A stretch of 64,000 nucleotides of DNA, from positions 62,001 to 126,000 of the forward strand of contig JAFQNF010000045.1 of the NCBI GenBank assembly GCA_017396025.1. Reading direction: 5' to 3'. Under the pieces are notes generated by a model that saw nothing but the letters and a program-made list of their open reading frames with translations, was not told the DNA's origin and made no database searches. Position 1 is the first letter of the stretch; every line of letters begins with the position of its first letter. The stretch is from a bacterium. GTDB lineage: Bacteria > Cyanobacteriota > Vampirovibrionia > Gastranaerophilales > Gastranaerophilaceae. The position numbers and the translations under genes were made by a program. This document shows positions 25,168 to 33,995 of this stretch, one piece after another.

Positions 25168-26469
25168 ATGAACGTATTAAAAGAAAAAGGTATTCCTTTA
25201 GAAAAACAATTAAGAACTTGGAACGACATTGTAAAACGTCCATACAACAGGTTCGACGTAGATAATTATTCAAGAACAAGACAAATTTTGCTTAATGGTA
25301 TTGAAACAGAAGCTTGGGGTTTTAAACACGCTTTTGTTCGTAAATGTAATGATGCAGAATTAAACAAAACACTTGTAAACATTCGCAGAATTGAAGACAT
25401 GCAACAAACAACTGTTAATTGGCTTTGTCCTGTCAATCAAACTGTTTTAGATACAACTCTAGGTTATGAACAAGTTGCAGTAGATTTAACAGCATGGCTT
25501 GCTCAAAATGAACCAGATGAATACGTAAAAGAAGCCTTCAATTTTGGGTTATTGGAAGACTTTGACCACCTATACAGATACGCTCAATTTGCTTATATGA
25601 TTGAAGAAACAGATCCAAACGAAATCTTGCACGAGATGACAGATGTAACCCTTGCAAGACCAACACAATATCACCATAACGATAACGCCATAAGAATTAG
25701 AAAACCTTATGATAAGGATAAAACATCCCCTATAACAAAGGTAAATATTCTAACTTTAGTTTCAGCAGAACAACAAACTCATAATTTCTACGCTGAACAC
25801 GGGTTTATGTATGGAAATAGAGACCTAAAACGTTTATATGCGGAAATTTGTGACGTAGAAGAAGAACACGTAACAATGTATGAGTCATTAATTGATCCAA
25901 ATGAATCTTGGTTTGAAAAATGGTTAATTCACGAATTTACAGAAGTTTGTAACTACTATAACTGTTATAAAGATGAAGTTTGCGACAAACTAAAATTAAT
26001 TTGGGAAGAAATGATGCAAATGGAAATTGCGCACTTGAAAATTGCAGCAGAAATGTTTGAAAAACATGAACAACGTGATGCAGAAGAAATTATTGGCACA
26101 GAGCTAATTCTTCCTTGTCATTTTGAATCACAAAAAGAATATGTTACTAACATAATTGAAAATGAAGTTGATAAAAGACTTTGTGGCGACCTTCACTATA
26201 AAAAAGTTGAAGAATTAGCAAAAGATTGGCCAAGTTATAAAGTTCAAGAAACTGTCAATAAAGATGGTGCCCCATCAGAAAAAGCAGTTAGATTAGCAAA
26301 AAAATCTATTGGTAGAGATATTGCTTCTGCTGGTAAAAAATTACTTGATAAACAATCTGAACTTTTAGAACGCGCACTAGAGCCAGAATATCAAGCACCA
26401 AATACAGTAAAACCTAAAAAATATGAAGAATTCAAAGAAATTCCACCACTAGATTTTCTTAATGAATAA
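25168..26469 (+). CDS. Ferritin-like diiron-type helical protein
   Basis: 433 aa. The start has GAAAGGA upstream. The central part has repeated Glu...Glu-x-x-His helices of the ferritin-like superfamily: LEDFDHLYRYAQ (about 130), SAEQQTHNFYAEH (about 205), EEEHVTMYESL (about 230), HEFTEVCNYY (about 252) and MEIAHLKIAAEM (about 285), enough ligands for one or two dinuclear metal sites. The C-terminal ~100 residues are Lys/Glu-rich. The role (oxidase, oxygenase or metal handling) cannot be told. It is second in a two-gene unit and is followed by a terminator. Confidence 0.75.
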   Translation: MNVLKEKGIPLEKQLRTWNDIVKRPYNRFDVDNYSRTRQILLNGIETEAWGFKHAFVRKCNDAELNKTLVNIRRIEDMQQTTVNWLCPVNQTVLDTTLGYEQVAVDLTAWLAQNEPDEYVKEAFNFGLLEDFDHLYRYAQFAYMIEETDPNEILHEMTDVTLARPTQYHHNDNAIRIRKPYDKDKTSPITKVNILTLVSAEQQTHNFYAEHGFMYGNRDLKRLYAEICDVEEEHVTMYESLIDPNESWFEKWLIHEFTEVCNYYNCYKDEVCDKLKLIWEEMMQMEIAHLKIAAEMFEKHEQRDAEEIIGTELILPCHFESQKEYVTNIIENEVDKRLCGDLHYKKVEELAKDWPSYKVQETVNKDGAPSEKAVRLAKKSIGRDIASAGKKLLDKQSELLERALEPEYQAPNTVKPKKYEEFKEIPPLDFLNE

Positions 26470-26473
26470 CAAA

Positions 26474-26500
26474 AAAGGTCGGGCTATAAACCCGACCTTT
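26474..26500. terminator. Hairpin terminator
   Basis: AAAGGTCGGG (26474-26483) pairs with CCCGACCTTT (26491-26500) around CTATAAA, preceded by A-rich and followed by T-rich sequence, between convergent genes. Confidence 0.85.
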
Positions 26501-26504
26501 AGTT

Positions 26505-28604
26505 TTAATTTTGTGCGTCCCAAGCTTTTTCCAACACTTTTAATTGCAACGCTAAATTTGGATTATTATTTATTGCTGCAAATACTTTTTGCATAACATC
26601 TGTTAATTTATAAGAGAAACTAGCACTTTCATCTCCACCAAATTTGTGTGTCAATTCATGCAACGATGTACTTAGAGCCGTTGAAAAACCATCCTTTTTC
26701 ATCGCATTTCTATCAAGCCAAAAACCAAGTGTTTTTCTATCTTTTATAATTGCTTCACCTGTAACATCTTTGTAAGCAGGGTCTTCATTACTTGCTTTTC
26801 TATCATAGATAAAGATTTTCGCTTTTAATTCATCATCTGTAAACAAATTATCTTCTTTTAAAACAGGTGCTAATAACTGAATTGCCTCTTGCAAAATCAA
26901 AATTTTATTTTTTTCACTTTGAGTTGGTTCCAGTGGTTTGTGTTTTCTAGTTTCTGTAACCAATTCATCAACAGATCGCATTCCCATAGCATTAAAGTAC
27001 GAACTGCAAATTTTATAACCAGCTTTTTGATACATTTCTGCTAAGGAACTACTTACATTCCAAGAATCAGCAACATATTTATCATCAGGGAATTTAATAT
27101 TTAAATCATCTCGATAATAGGCACCCTTAAACAAACCAGAGATAAACGCTGTTCCTTTTGTATTATGCTTAAACATTGCATATTTTGTTCCAACATCCCA
27201 GTAATTTTCAAGGCAATGGATTAATTTAACAGCATCTTCTTTGGACATATTGTCTTTTGACATAACCCAAGAGCCAAGAGCTTCCAAGTTATCGCAAGTT
27301 AAAGATGTTCTGTCTCTTGAAGGATCAAAAATATAGATTCCTTCATGTTCAATTGGAGGTTTTTTCTTAATGTATATATCCATACCATTAAGTCCTTCAT
27401 AGTCACCATCCAGTTCAAAAGCTTGACCAGCTATATAGAACTTACCTTTTTCTTTTTTATCTGTTAACTTTATTCCAACAATGTCATTTTCAAAGTCAGG
27501 ACATTTAAATGATGGATTATTATAATGATAGAATTTATCAAATGCATTAATCATCGATTTTATAAAATCAACATTATCTGTATCAAACTCAATATAATTT
27601 CCATCTATTTTAGGAACTTCATCTAATTGATAAGCCAAAACATTTTTGCCAAATCCACTATCTTCAAACTTCCAATTAACATTCCAGTTATCAGCTGCAA
27701 TATTAACTTCATTTGCACCCTTTTCACGTAAAAGTTTTAAAACAACCATTTTTAAGCCTTCGCCGTAATTACCAGCGGCTTTATCATCGTTCTTTTTTGA
27801 ACTTTCACCCAATAAAATAGCTTTATCAGGAGAGTATGTTGATTTACCTTGAATTTTTACTTTGTATTTACCTTCCTCTGTTGGAATCACATCAAATTTA
27901 ACACCATCTAATGTTTGACCGTGACCATCATAGAAATTTTGCAACAAATCTCTTGCTATTTTGTCATTATCCCAGACCAAAGAATCTGCATATGATTCAC
28001 TTATTGTTGTTAGTGTCCTTTCTTTTGGAACAATGTTACCAGAATCATAGGAAACTTTTATTTCACTACTTGATGGAAATTCAAAAGAATAAGCTTTTTC
28101 TACACGAAAATTCGGATATTCTAAATTCTTAGCATCACTTCTTAATGTTGTTTTTTCATAGTTCTCAGGCAGAATAGAAAGAGGATTTTTGTTTACTCTT
28201 TTCCAACCTTTACTTTCTTCAACTTCTATTCTTGTTGTTGGGGAATACGACAGTTGTGTTGAATTTAACTCACCAACTTTTCTATCTACTTCACTTTCAA
28301 AATTTTCTGGCAAAACTATTCCATCAATTTGATTTTTCAAATTGTCATTTTGCCTTTTTAAATCAAGATTTTTCTTAGACGCAATAGCAAAAACAGCCAA
28401 TCCGGTTAAAAGTGATGATAGAATTACAGCTGTTCCTTTTTTTATATTTTGGAAAATTTCTTTTACTTTTGTCTTAAAATCTTTTTTCTCTTCATTGTCC
28501 TTCTTTTCAAAAGAATCAAATTTCTCAGGGAAATTTCTTTTTCCTGAAATTTTTTGATAAACCTTAATAGTGCCATCAAATGGCATAATACCCTTTACAT
28601 TCAT
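26505..28604 (-). CDS. GHKL ATPase-like protein fused to a C-terminal HELTH domain
   Basis: ATG 28604 has AAAGGA 9 nt upstream; 27 nt of in-frame sequence lie before it. 699 aa. Residues ~50-75 contain one membrane segment (AVILSSLLTGLAVFAIAS). A GHKL-type ATP-binding fold follows: DLLQNFYDGHG (the N box, with Asn and Asp) at about 225-240 and AAGNYGEGLKMVVL (the G box) at about 280. The C-terminus has SLHELTHKFGGDESASF, a zincin-like HExxH with a downstream Glu/Asp. The combination suggests an ATP-dependent, membrane-bound protease-like machine; the HATPase plus HExxH pairing is inferred from motifs. The N-terminus MNVKGIMPFDG is only a weak match to the tag. Confidence 0.7.
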   Translation of the reverse strand: MNVKGIMPFDGTIKVYQKISGKRNFPEKFDSFEKKDNEEKKDFKTKVKEIFQNIKKGTAVILSSLLTGLAVFAIASKKNLDLKRQNDNLKNQIDGIVLPENFESEVDRKVGELNSTQLSYSPTTRIEVEESKGWKRVNKNPLSILPENYEKTTLRSDAKNLEYPNFRVEKAYSFEFPSSSEIKVSYDSGNIVPKERTLTTISESYADSLVWDNDKIARDLLQNFYDGHGQTLDGVKFDVIPTEEGKYKVKIQGKSTYSPDKAILLGESSKKNDDKAAGNYGEGLKMVVLKLLREKGANEVNIAADNWNVNWKFEDSGFGKNVLAYQLDEVPKIDGNYIEFDTDNVDFIKSMINAFDKFYHYNNPSFKCPDFENDIVGIKLTDKKEKGKFYIAGQAFELDGDYEGLNGMDIYIKKKPPIEHEGIYIFDPSRDRTSLTCDNLEALGSWVMSKDNMSKEDAVKLIHCLENYWDVGTKYAMFKHNTKGTAFISGLFKGAYYRDDLNIKFPDDKYVADSWNVSSSLAEMYQKAGYKICSSYFNAMGMRSVDELVTETRKHKPLEPTQSEKNKILILQEAIQLLAPVLKEDNLFTDDELKAKIFIYDRKASNEDPAYKDVTGEAIIKDRKTLGFWLDRNAMKKDGFSTALSTSLHELTHKFGGDESASFSYKLTDVMQKVFAAINNNPNLALQLKVLEKAWDAQN

Positions 28605-28695
28605 GTTTTCTTCCTTTACATTCCTATGCATTAAAGAAGAAAAAAGAATATTTCAAATTTACAAATTCTTTTTAAAAATTAAGAAATTTTTACAA

Positions 28696-29724
28696 TTATC
28701 TTTTACTTGCCCATTTTTCTGGGTTATAAATCATATCCATAAAATCAATCATTCTGATATTATATGCCCTTACATACTCTCCACCTGTTTTTTCATTAGG
28801 AACACTTGGAATAGGAAACCATTTACTTGTTTCATTAATGTAAGTCGTATATTTTTCATCGTCACAAGACAAACCTGCATCGACACAACCTTTATACATT
28901 TTATCAGTAATAGTTTTTACAGAATTTATTGTTAATTGTTTTTCTTTTTCACTCATATTGTCAAAATACTCTGGAAATAGAGTAAAGTCACAAGTTACTG
29001 CAATTAAATCAAAGCAAGAATTTTGATATAAATGGGTTTCTTTCGGCTTTACTTTAAAATAATCAATAATATGTATTTGCTGTTTTTCTTTATCAACGAT
29101 TAAATTATTAGGGTTAATAGAATCTAATTTATATCCCTTATCAGAAAGAACTTTAACATCTTTAGCAAATTGATTAAATGCAACTTGAGGAAAAGATGCA
29201 ATAGTTAAAAGTTGCTGTACAAATTTTGTTGACTGTTCTTTAGTTACAAGCAAAGGAACGCCAACAGTTCTACTCCAATTAGGAATAGAATGTTCTTTCC
29301 CCTCAATTTTTTTCAAAATCAAAAGTCTAGGATTATTCTCATCCTGCCAAACTGGTTGTCCCAAATTAACGTCAGATGGGAATTCATTCATATCAATTTT
29401 ATTCGGGTCATCTTTGTTTAAAACTTTTAGAACATAATCGTCTAAACTTGGAATATTATAAACAATAGAGTTTGCACCTTGCCCTACAATATTTTCCGGA
29501 TTTTGTGCCAAATTAATCAAATCAGAAATTTGTGCACCTTTTGGCATTTTTTTAACTATTTCAGCAGGAAGTGAGTTGTTTTTATAATTAACCAAATCAC
29601 GACCAAAATAAATTGGTACTTTTGTCGAGATATTTGTTATTACTGCAGGAGATGAAGATACCCCAGATTTGTGTTGATGGTTAATTTTAAAACTATAGTT
29701 ACTTGAAATAGCGCTAATATTCAT
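28696..29724 (-). CDS. Tagged protein-kinase-fold protein
   Basis: ATG 29724 is preceded by CGGAG 7 nt upstream and gives the tag MNISAISSNYSFKI ... PIYFGR (core Phe40). Protein-kinase-like motifs are complete enough to predict catalysis: glycine-rich loop VGQGANSIVY (80-89), VLK with Lys100, catalytic loop LDSINPNN with Asp201 and Asn206 at the canonical +5 spacing, and a DFG-like DYF at Asp221. The HRD His/Arg are absent, and the C-lobe is short and Tyr-rich, as in bacterial effector kinases of the NleH/OspG or HipA-like type rather than Hanks kinases with an activation segment. No membrane segment or sensor domain. 342 aa. Confidence 0.72.
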   Translation of the reverse strand: MNISAISSNYSFKINHQHKSGVSSSPAVITNISTKVPIYFGRDLVNYKNNSLPAEIVKKMPKGAQISDLINLAQNPENIVGQGANSIVYNIPSLDDYVLKVLNKDDPNKIDMNEFPSDVNLGQPVWQDENNPRLLILKKIEGKEHSIPNWSRTVGVPLLVTKEQSTKFVQQLLTIASFPQVAFNQFAKDVKVLSDKGYKLDSINPNNLIVDKEKQQIHIIDYFKVKPKETHLYQNSCFDLIAVTCDFTLFPEYFDNMSEKEKQLTINSVKTITDKMYKGCVDAGLSCDDEKYTTYINETSKWFPIPSVPNEKTGGEYVRAYNIRMIDFMDMIYNPEKWASKR

Positions 29725-29821
29725 ATAAACTCCGTTCAAAGACATAAGACAGCTGACAAATAAAAATTGTCATTTTGTAAAGATTTTTATTAACATTCAT
29801 TAAAACAGGCAATTTCGAGAA

Positions 29822-29850
29822 TTGAGAACACTTAAAATCAGAGCTATACT
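29822..29850 (+). promoter_or_regulatory. Sigma70-type promoter of the small HELKH gene
   Basis: TTGAGA (29822-29827), a spacer of exactly 17 nt, and TATACT (29845-29850), placing the transcription start near 29857, about 19 nt before the ATG at 29876 with a GGGGTG ribosome site. Confidence 0.6.
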
Positions 29851-29875
29851 GTAAGTATAAGAATGGGGTGTGTGA

Positions 29876-30253
29876 ATGGCAATCTCTTTTGGTTCAAATC
29901 AAAATTACCAACGTCAAGCAATGATTAAACAAAGACATGATGAAATTTATGCTCATGAACTTAAACACAAGAATGCAGCAGGTTCATTGGGTGGCGCAAT
30001 TGTGATTGAAAAAGATGCAAACGGAGTTCCAACTGGCGGCCACGTTAATATTTTAATGCCAACACTTAATAAAAAAGACCCAGATAAAACAATAAAACAC
30101 GCAGATATTGTAATTAAATCAGCTATGGCACCTAATGACCCATCAGACCAAGATTACAGAGTTGCAGCTCAAGCTAGAAGTATAAAATCTGAAGCTGAAA
30201 GCTATAAAAGCAAAAATGGTTCTGCTGGTCAAAATCTAAACATTATGGCATAA
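29876..30253 (+). CDS. Small tagged HExxH protein resembling the SprA-related family
   Basis: 125 aa, beginning MAISFGSNQN: the tag core F-G-S lies at residues 5-7. Residues ~27-55 read AHELKHKNAAGSLGG ... NGVPTGGHVNI. This has the order of the SprA-related (putative metallopeptidase) family, where HExxH-x-x-A-A-G is followed by a Gly-Gly-x-V strand. There is no signal peptide. The rest is a short helical tail rich in Ala/Lys/Ser. It is convergent with the giant repeat/HD gene, whose stop is 3 bp away, and divergent from the kinase-like gene. Confidence 0.7.
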   Translation: MAISFGSNQNYQRQAMIKQRHDEIYAHELKHKNAAGSLGGAIVIEKDANGVPTGGHVNILMPTLNKKDPDKTIKHADIVIKSAMAPNDPSDQDYRVAAQARSIKSEAESYKSKNGSAGQNLNIMA

Positions 30254-30256
30254 AAA

Positions 30257-33200
30257 TTAATCACCAAAAATAAAGAATGGCAAATCATTTTCTTTTGCAT
30301 AGTCTTTTAAGAAATTCTGTTTCGTATCAATAAACTGTATTGTGTCACCAATATATTTCTTTGTGCTATACGCAAAACAGCCTTGCACTTTTGGATTAGA
30401 CACATACATTTCGTTATATTCACGATTTCCACGTCTTGTATTTGAATTAATTAACGCAAACTTCTTTATTAAAGCTTCTCTTGCCTCAACTGGTTCTATT
30501 TCAAGCATAGATTTATTTTGGTTTTTTTGAATAAAATTCACGTACTCTTCATCATTAAAACCAAGCGTTTCTTTTATCAAATCAGAAATATAATCTCTAT
30601 CACATTGGCGCGCACCACCAAAAATATATCTTGATTTAAATTCTTTAATATTTTTACCATAGCCCGAGCCACTATCTGTTTCACCACCACCATGAATATA
30701 TTTTGAATCTACATCAAGTAGAACACCCTGTGGTCTAAACAATCTATATTTACTTTCTGGTCTTTCCATATAACTAACCGATAGCAACGCATCAGAATCA
30801 GGTAGAGCAAATGCATCAAAATTGCTCAATTGATTTTGATATTCAAGTCCATGGGCAATAAATTTAATATTACCAATATTAATTTGCGTATCATCAATAG
30901 GATTTATTATTTCAATGCCTTTTGAAATACTTCCTTTTGGGAAACCCAATTTCTCCCAATCTTCAACTTCATTATAACGAACAATTACAAGTCCATCTTT
31001 TACATATACACCTTTAATATCTGTTGAATAATCAGCATTTACATTTGTAATTTTACTTGCAATTTCACTAGCTTTCGGCAATTTTGTTGTTGGCAAAATA
31101 GGCTTAGTTTTTTGAAGTTCAGCAATATATTCCTCGATTTTCACAGAATGAACATCTAAAGCAGTTCCAAATTTATCATATAAACCATCACCTTTTGTTA
31201 TACTTTTAATATCTGCCTCGGTGAATATTTTTGCCATTTCAAAAAGGTTGTCATTTTGAAAATCAAATGCAACAGATTGAAGACGTTTAGTCAGTTCTTC
31301 TTCGCTAAGACCTTGCTTATTAACATATTTTAACCACTCGTGATGATTAATTAATGTATACATCTTTATTTGTTCATCTTGAGAAAGGTTAAATTTCTTT
31401 GCTATGTAATATGCATCAAAAGAACTTTCAAAATTATGTAATGGGTCAGCAACTACTTCTGCTTTTGAGATATCATGCAATAACGCTGATAACATCATAA
31501 TTTTTTTATCTGATGAATTTAATTTTTCAAAATTAGGATTTTGCCCTATTTTTTGCATTACCTTTAGCGAATGTTTTAATACATCAAATTCATGTAACCC
31601 ATATTGCATTCGACCAACACTGGAACGTAATTCTGGCAAGAATTTCAAAACAGCATCCAGTTGCTGACTTACATTGGAATTATTTGATTGAATTGGATTA
31701 TTTTCGCTAAAAGCTATAACTTTTTCTCTAAGTTTTTCAACAACTTGTTTTGTATTTTCATCTGTTATTTGTGCTAATTTCTTACCGTTATTAATATTTA
31801 CGGGATAGCCTGTAATAGAATATCCTGTTGGTGCTTTTCTATTGTGATGAAGTTCAAAACCAAAGTAATCATATACTTTTTGTTTTTCTACTTTTGATAG
31901 ACCTTTTACTATTGATAAGGTATCTTTTATAAACTCATCTTTTGAATATGCTTGAGTAATAACTAAATTATCAAATTCATCATTTGATAATTCGGATAAA
32001 GATGAAGATAAATTCCCAAGGCTTTCATTAAATTCTTCAACTTGTTTAGGCTCAAGCGTTTTAACTTCAATACCTAAAGATTTAACAAGTGAAGGTAACA
32101 GCGCACAATATTCTTCTTTATTGGTAGGAATAAGCGGGAACGCCTGTTTTAAATCATCACTAATATTGAACAAGTCAGTATTATTCTTAACAATAGCTCT
32201 TAAAACATTTCGCTTTTCAGTAATTGGAATTTCATTAATATTATTTTTTCCATATAAACCAATTAAATTTGCAGCAGCAACAATATCTGTAGAGTTTTGA
32301 GATATTTTCCTAAAAATTTCATTTCCAACTGTTTTTTCTAATTTCTGTATTTTTTTATAGTCCACTTCTCTGTAATTTTTTAAAGTAACAACCACCGCAG
32401 AAGGTGATATTTCACCATTTGCCAAATCAGGAAGTATTTTATTAAACATACGAGCAGATTCGGGAGATTTACTCAAAGAAAGAATTGTTCTCATTTCTGC
32501 TTGTAACTCTTCATTTTCATATAATTTAGGGTCAGATAAAAACTTATCTAAAATTTGCACCCCAGTTTCAGATTTTAAACCATAAATAAAATGACAAAAA
32601 TTATTCGACAAAGATTTGTTTTCATACATTCTAGGATTAGATAAGAAAGTTTGTACAGAATTTACAACTTGAGGAACAATATCCAAGTCATAAGGAATAC
32701 GGGAAATTGCCGCAGAAATAGATGAAAGTTGATATCGCAAATATTTGTTTTCATATAATTTAGGGTCAGATAAAAATTTGTCAACAATCGAAACAGTCTC
32801 AGGATGTACAACATTTTCAAGAATATTTTTAAATGAATATTGCAGTTCTTCATTATTATAGAATTCTGGGTCTGACAAAAATTTGTCAACAACTCCAACA
32901 CTTTCTTTTATTCTTATACTCCAAAAAAGTTCGCCAGCTCGTTTTTGCAAACCTTTATTATTATATAAGTTAGAGTCAGATAAGAACTTATCTAAACAGT
33001 TAAGGCCTTCAGGGACCCTAATATTCCAAAGAGCAAAAGAAAAACATTTTTGCAATGCTTCATTTTCATATAATTCAGGATTAGAAAAAAACTTTTTAAC
33101 AAGTTTTAATTGTTCAGGGTTTTTTGTAGAACCAGTAATTGAACCAATATAATTTTTTAAAGTTTCATTTTGATTTAACATTGGTTCCGAAACGTACTTA

Positions 33201-33901
33201 TTCATTACCCAGAATTGTAGCGGTATTTCTTTCTTTGATTGGAGTCTAGAAAGAACTGAACCAATACAACCTTTCAATGCGTCATTTTCATACAAACTAG
33301 GATTTTCTAAATATTTATCGATAAATTTAAATTTCAAATTTAAATCTTCAACTGTATTGGTAAATTCAATATCGGAAACAATATTATCTTGAATGCTTTT
33401 ATTTTCAAACAATCTTTCATCCGATAAAAACTTATTAATATAAGCCAATTTTACTTTTGCATTTTCAGGTGATTTTATTTCATCCAATATATAATCTAAG
33501 ATGTTTTTCATTTTTATTTCTTTATAAAGAATAGGTGTAGAAAAAATTGCATCTATAAGATTAAGATTAAGTGGTTTTTCTTTATTATCATTTATACAAC
33601 TTTCATATTTCTTATGATAATCATCGGGAATATCAAGTTCATCAAGTTTTGCAAGTAATTCTTCAGCAGATACTGGCTTTATCTCTGCTGGCAACATAGA
33701 ATCTAATGATTTCTGTTTAATTCCACTAAAAATAGACCCAAGAAAACCTTTATCTTTTTTAGAACTTGATTTTTGACTTGTACTTAAATCCCACGTATCT
33801 GTTTGTGTCTTATGAAGCGCAGGAATATATTGGTTTTTTCTAAATTTTAAAAAACCAAATGATGGCGCATTTTGTGTTTTATTATTGTTATTTATATCCA
33901 T
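30257..33901 (-). CDS. Giant tagged protein: helical repeats, HD domain and novel C-terminus
   Basis: ATG 33901 (AAGG about 8 nt upstream) starts MDINNNNKTQNAPSFGF, the tag with core Phe15; 1214 aa. Residues ~95-500 hold about ten repeats of roughly 37 residues with the signature [K/D]-F-L-S-D-P-x-L-Y-E-N-x-x-L-Q, probably an alpha-solenoid. KVYDYFGFELHHN at about 700 recalls a segment of the coiled-coil protein at 4745-7039. An HD phosphohydrolase-type domain follows: HSLKVMQ, LLHDISK (about residue 805), NHHEWLKY and FTEADIKS. The C-terminal ~300 residues (YIHGGGETDSGSGYG, FGGARQCDRDY) are unlike anything I know. A multi-domain effector or a nucleotide-acting enzyme is possible. Confidence 0.8.
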   Translation of the reverse strand: MDINNNNKTQNAPSFGFLKFRKNQYIPALHKTQTDTWDLSTSQKSSSKKDKGFLGSIFSGIKQKSLDSMLPAEIKPVSAEELLAKLDELDIPDDYHKKYESCINDNKEKPLNLNLIDAIFSTPILYKEIKMKNILDYILDEIKSPENAKVKLAYINKFLSDERLFENKSIQDNIVSDIEFTNTVEDLNLKFKFIDKYLENPSLYENDALKGCIGSVLSRLQSKKEIPLQFWVMNKYVSEPMLNQNETLKNYIGSITGSTKNPEQLKLVKKFFSNPELYENEALQKCFSFALWNIRVPEGLNCLDKFLSDSNLYNNKGLQKRAGELFWSIRIKESVGVVDKFLSDPEFYNNEELQYSFKNILENVVHPETVSIVDKFLSDPKLYENKYLRYQLSSISAAISRIPYDLDIVPQVVNSVQTFLSNPRMYENKSLSNNFCHFIYGLKSETGVQILDKFLSDPKLYENEELQAEMRTILSLSKSPESARMFNKILPDLANGEISPSAVVVTLKNYREVDYKKIQKLEKTVGNEIFRKISQNSTDIVAAANLIGLYGKNNINEIPITEKRNVLRAIVKNNTDLFNISDDLKQAFPLIPTNKEEYCALLPSLVKSLGIEVKTLEPKQVEEFNESLGNLSSSLSELSNDEFDNLVITQAYSKDEFIKDTLSIVKGLSKVEKQKVYDYFGFELHHNRKAPTGYSITGYPVNINNGKKLAQITDENTKQVVEKLREKVIAFSENNPIQSNNSNVSQQLDAVLKFLPELRSSVGRMQYGLHEFDVLKHSLKVMQKIGQNPNFEKLNSSDKKIMMLSALLHDISKAEVVADPLHNFESSFDAYYIAKKFNLSQDEQIKMYTLINHHEWLKYVNKQGLSEEELTKRLQSVAFDFQNDNLFEMAKIFTEADIKSITKGDGLYDKFGTALDVHSVKIEEYIAELQKTKPILPTTKLPKASEIASKITNVNADYSTDIKGVYVKDGLVIVRYNEVEDWEKLGFPKGSISKGIEIINPIDDTQINIGNIKFIAHGLEYQNQLSNFDAFALPDSDALLSVSYMERPESKYRLFRPQGVLLDVDSKYIHGGGETDSGSGYGKNIKEFKSRYIFGGARQCDRDYISDLIKETLGFNDEEYVNFIQKNQNKSMLEIEPVEAREALIKKFALINSNTRRGNREYNEMYVSNPKVQGCFAYSTKKYIGDTIQFIDTKQNFLKDYAKENDLPFFIFGD

Positions 33902-33995
33902 AACAAAACCTTGAATTTTACATTCCAATTTATATATCGGAAGCTATTTAATTTTCTTTAGAAAAAAATAAATTTTTTACATAACAGAGAACATA

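Noticed and set aside
32400-33650. Regular DNA repeats in the giant gene
   Set aside because: They encode ~37-residue protein repeats that diverge at DNA level; not CRISPR or mobile DNA.
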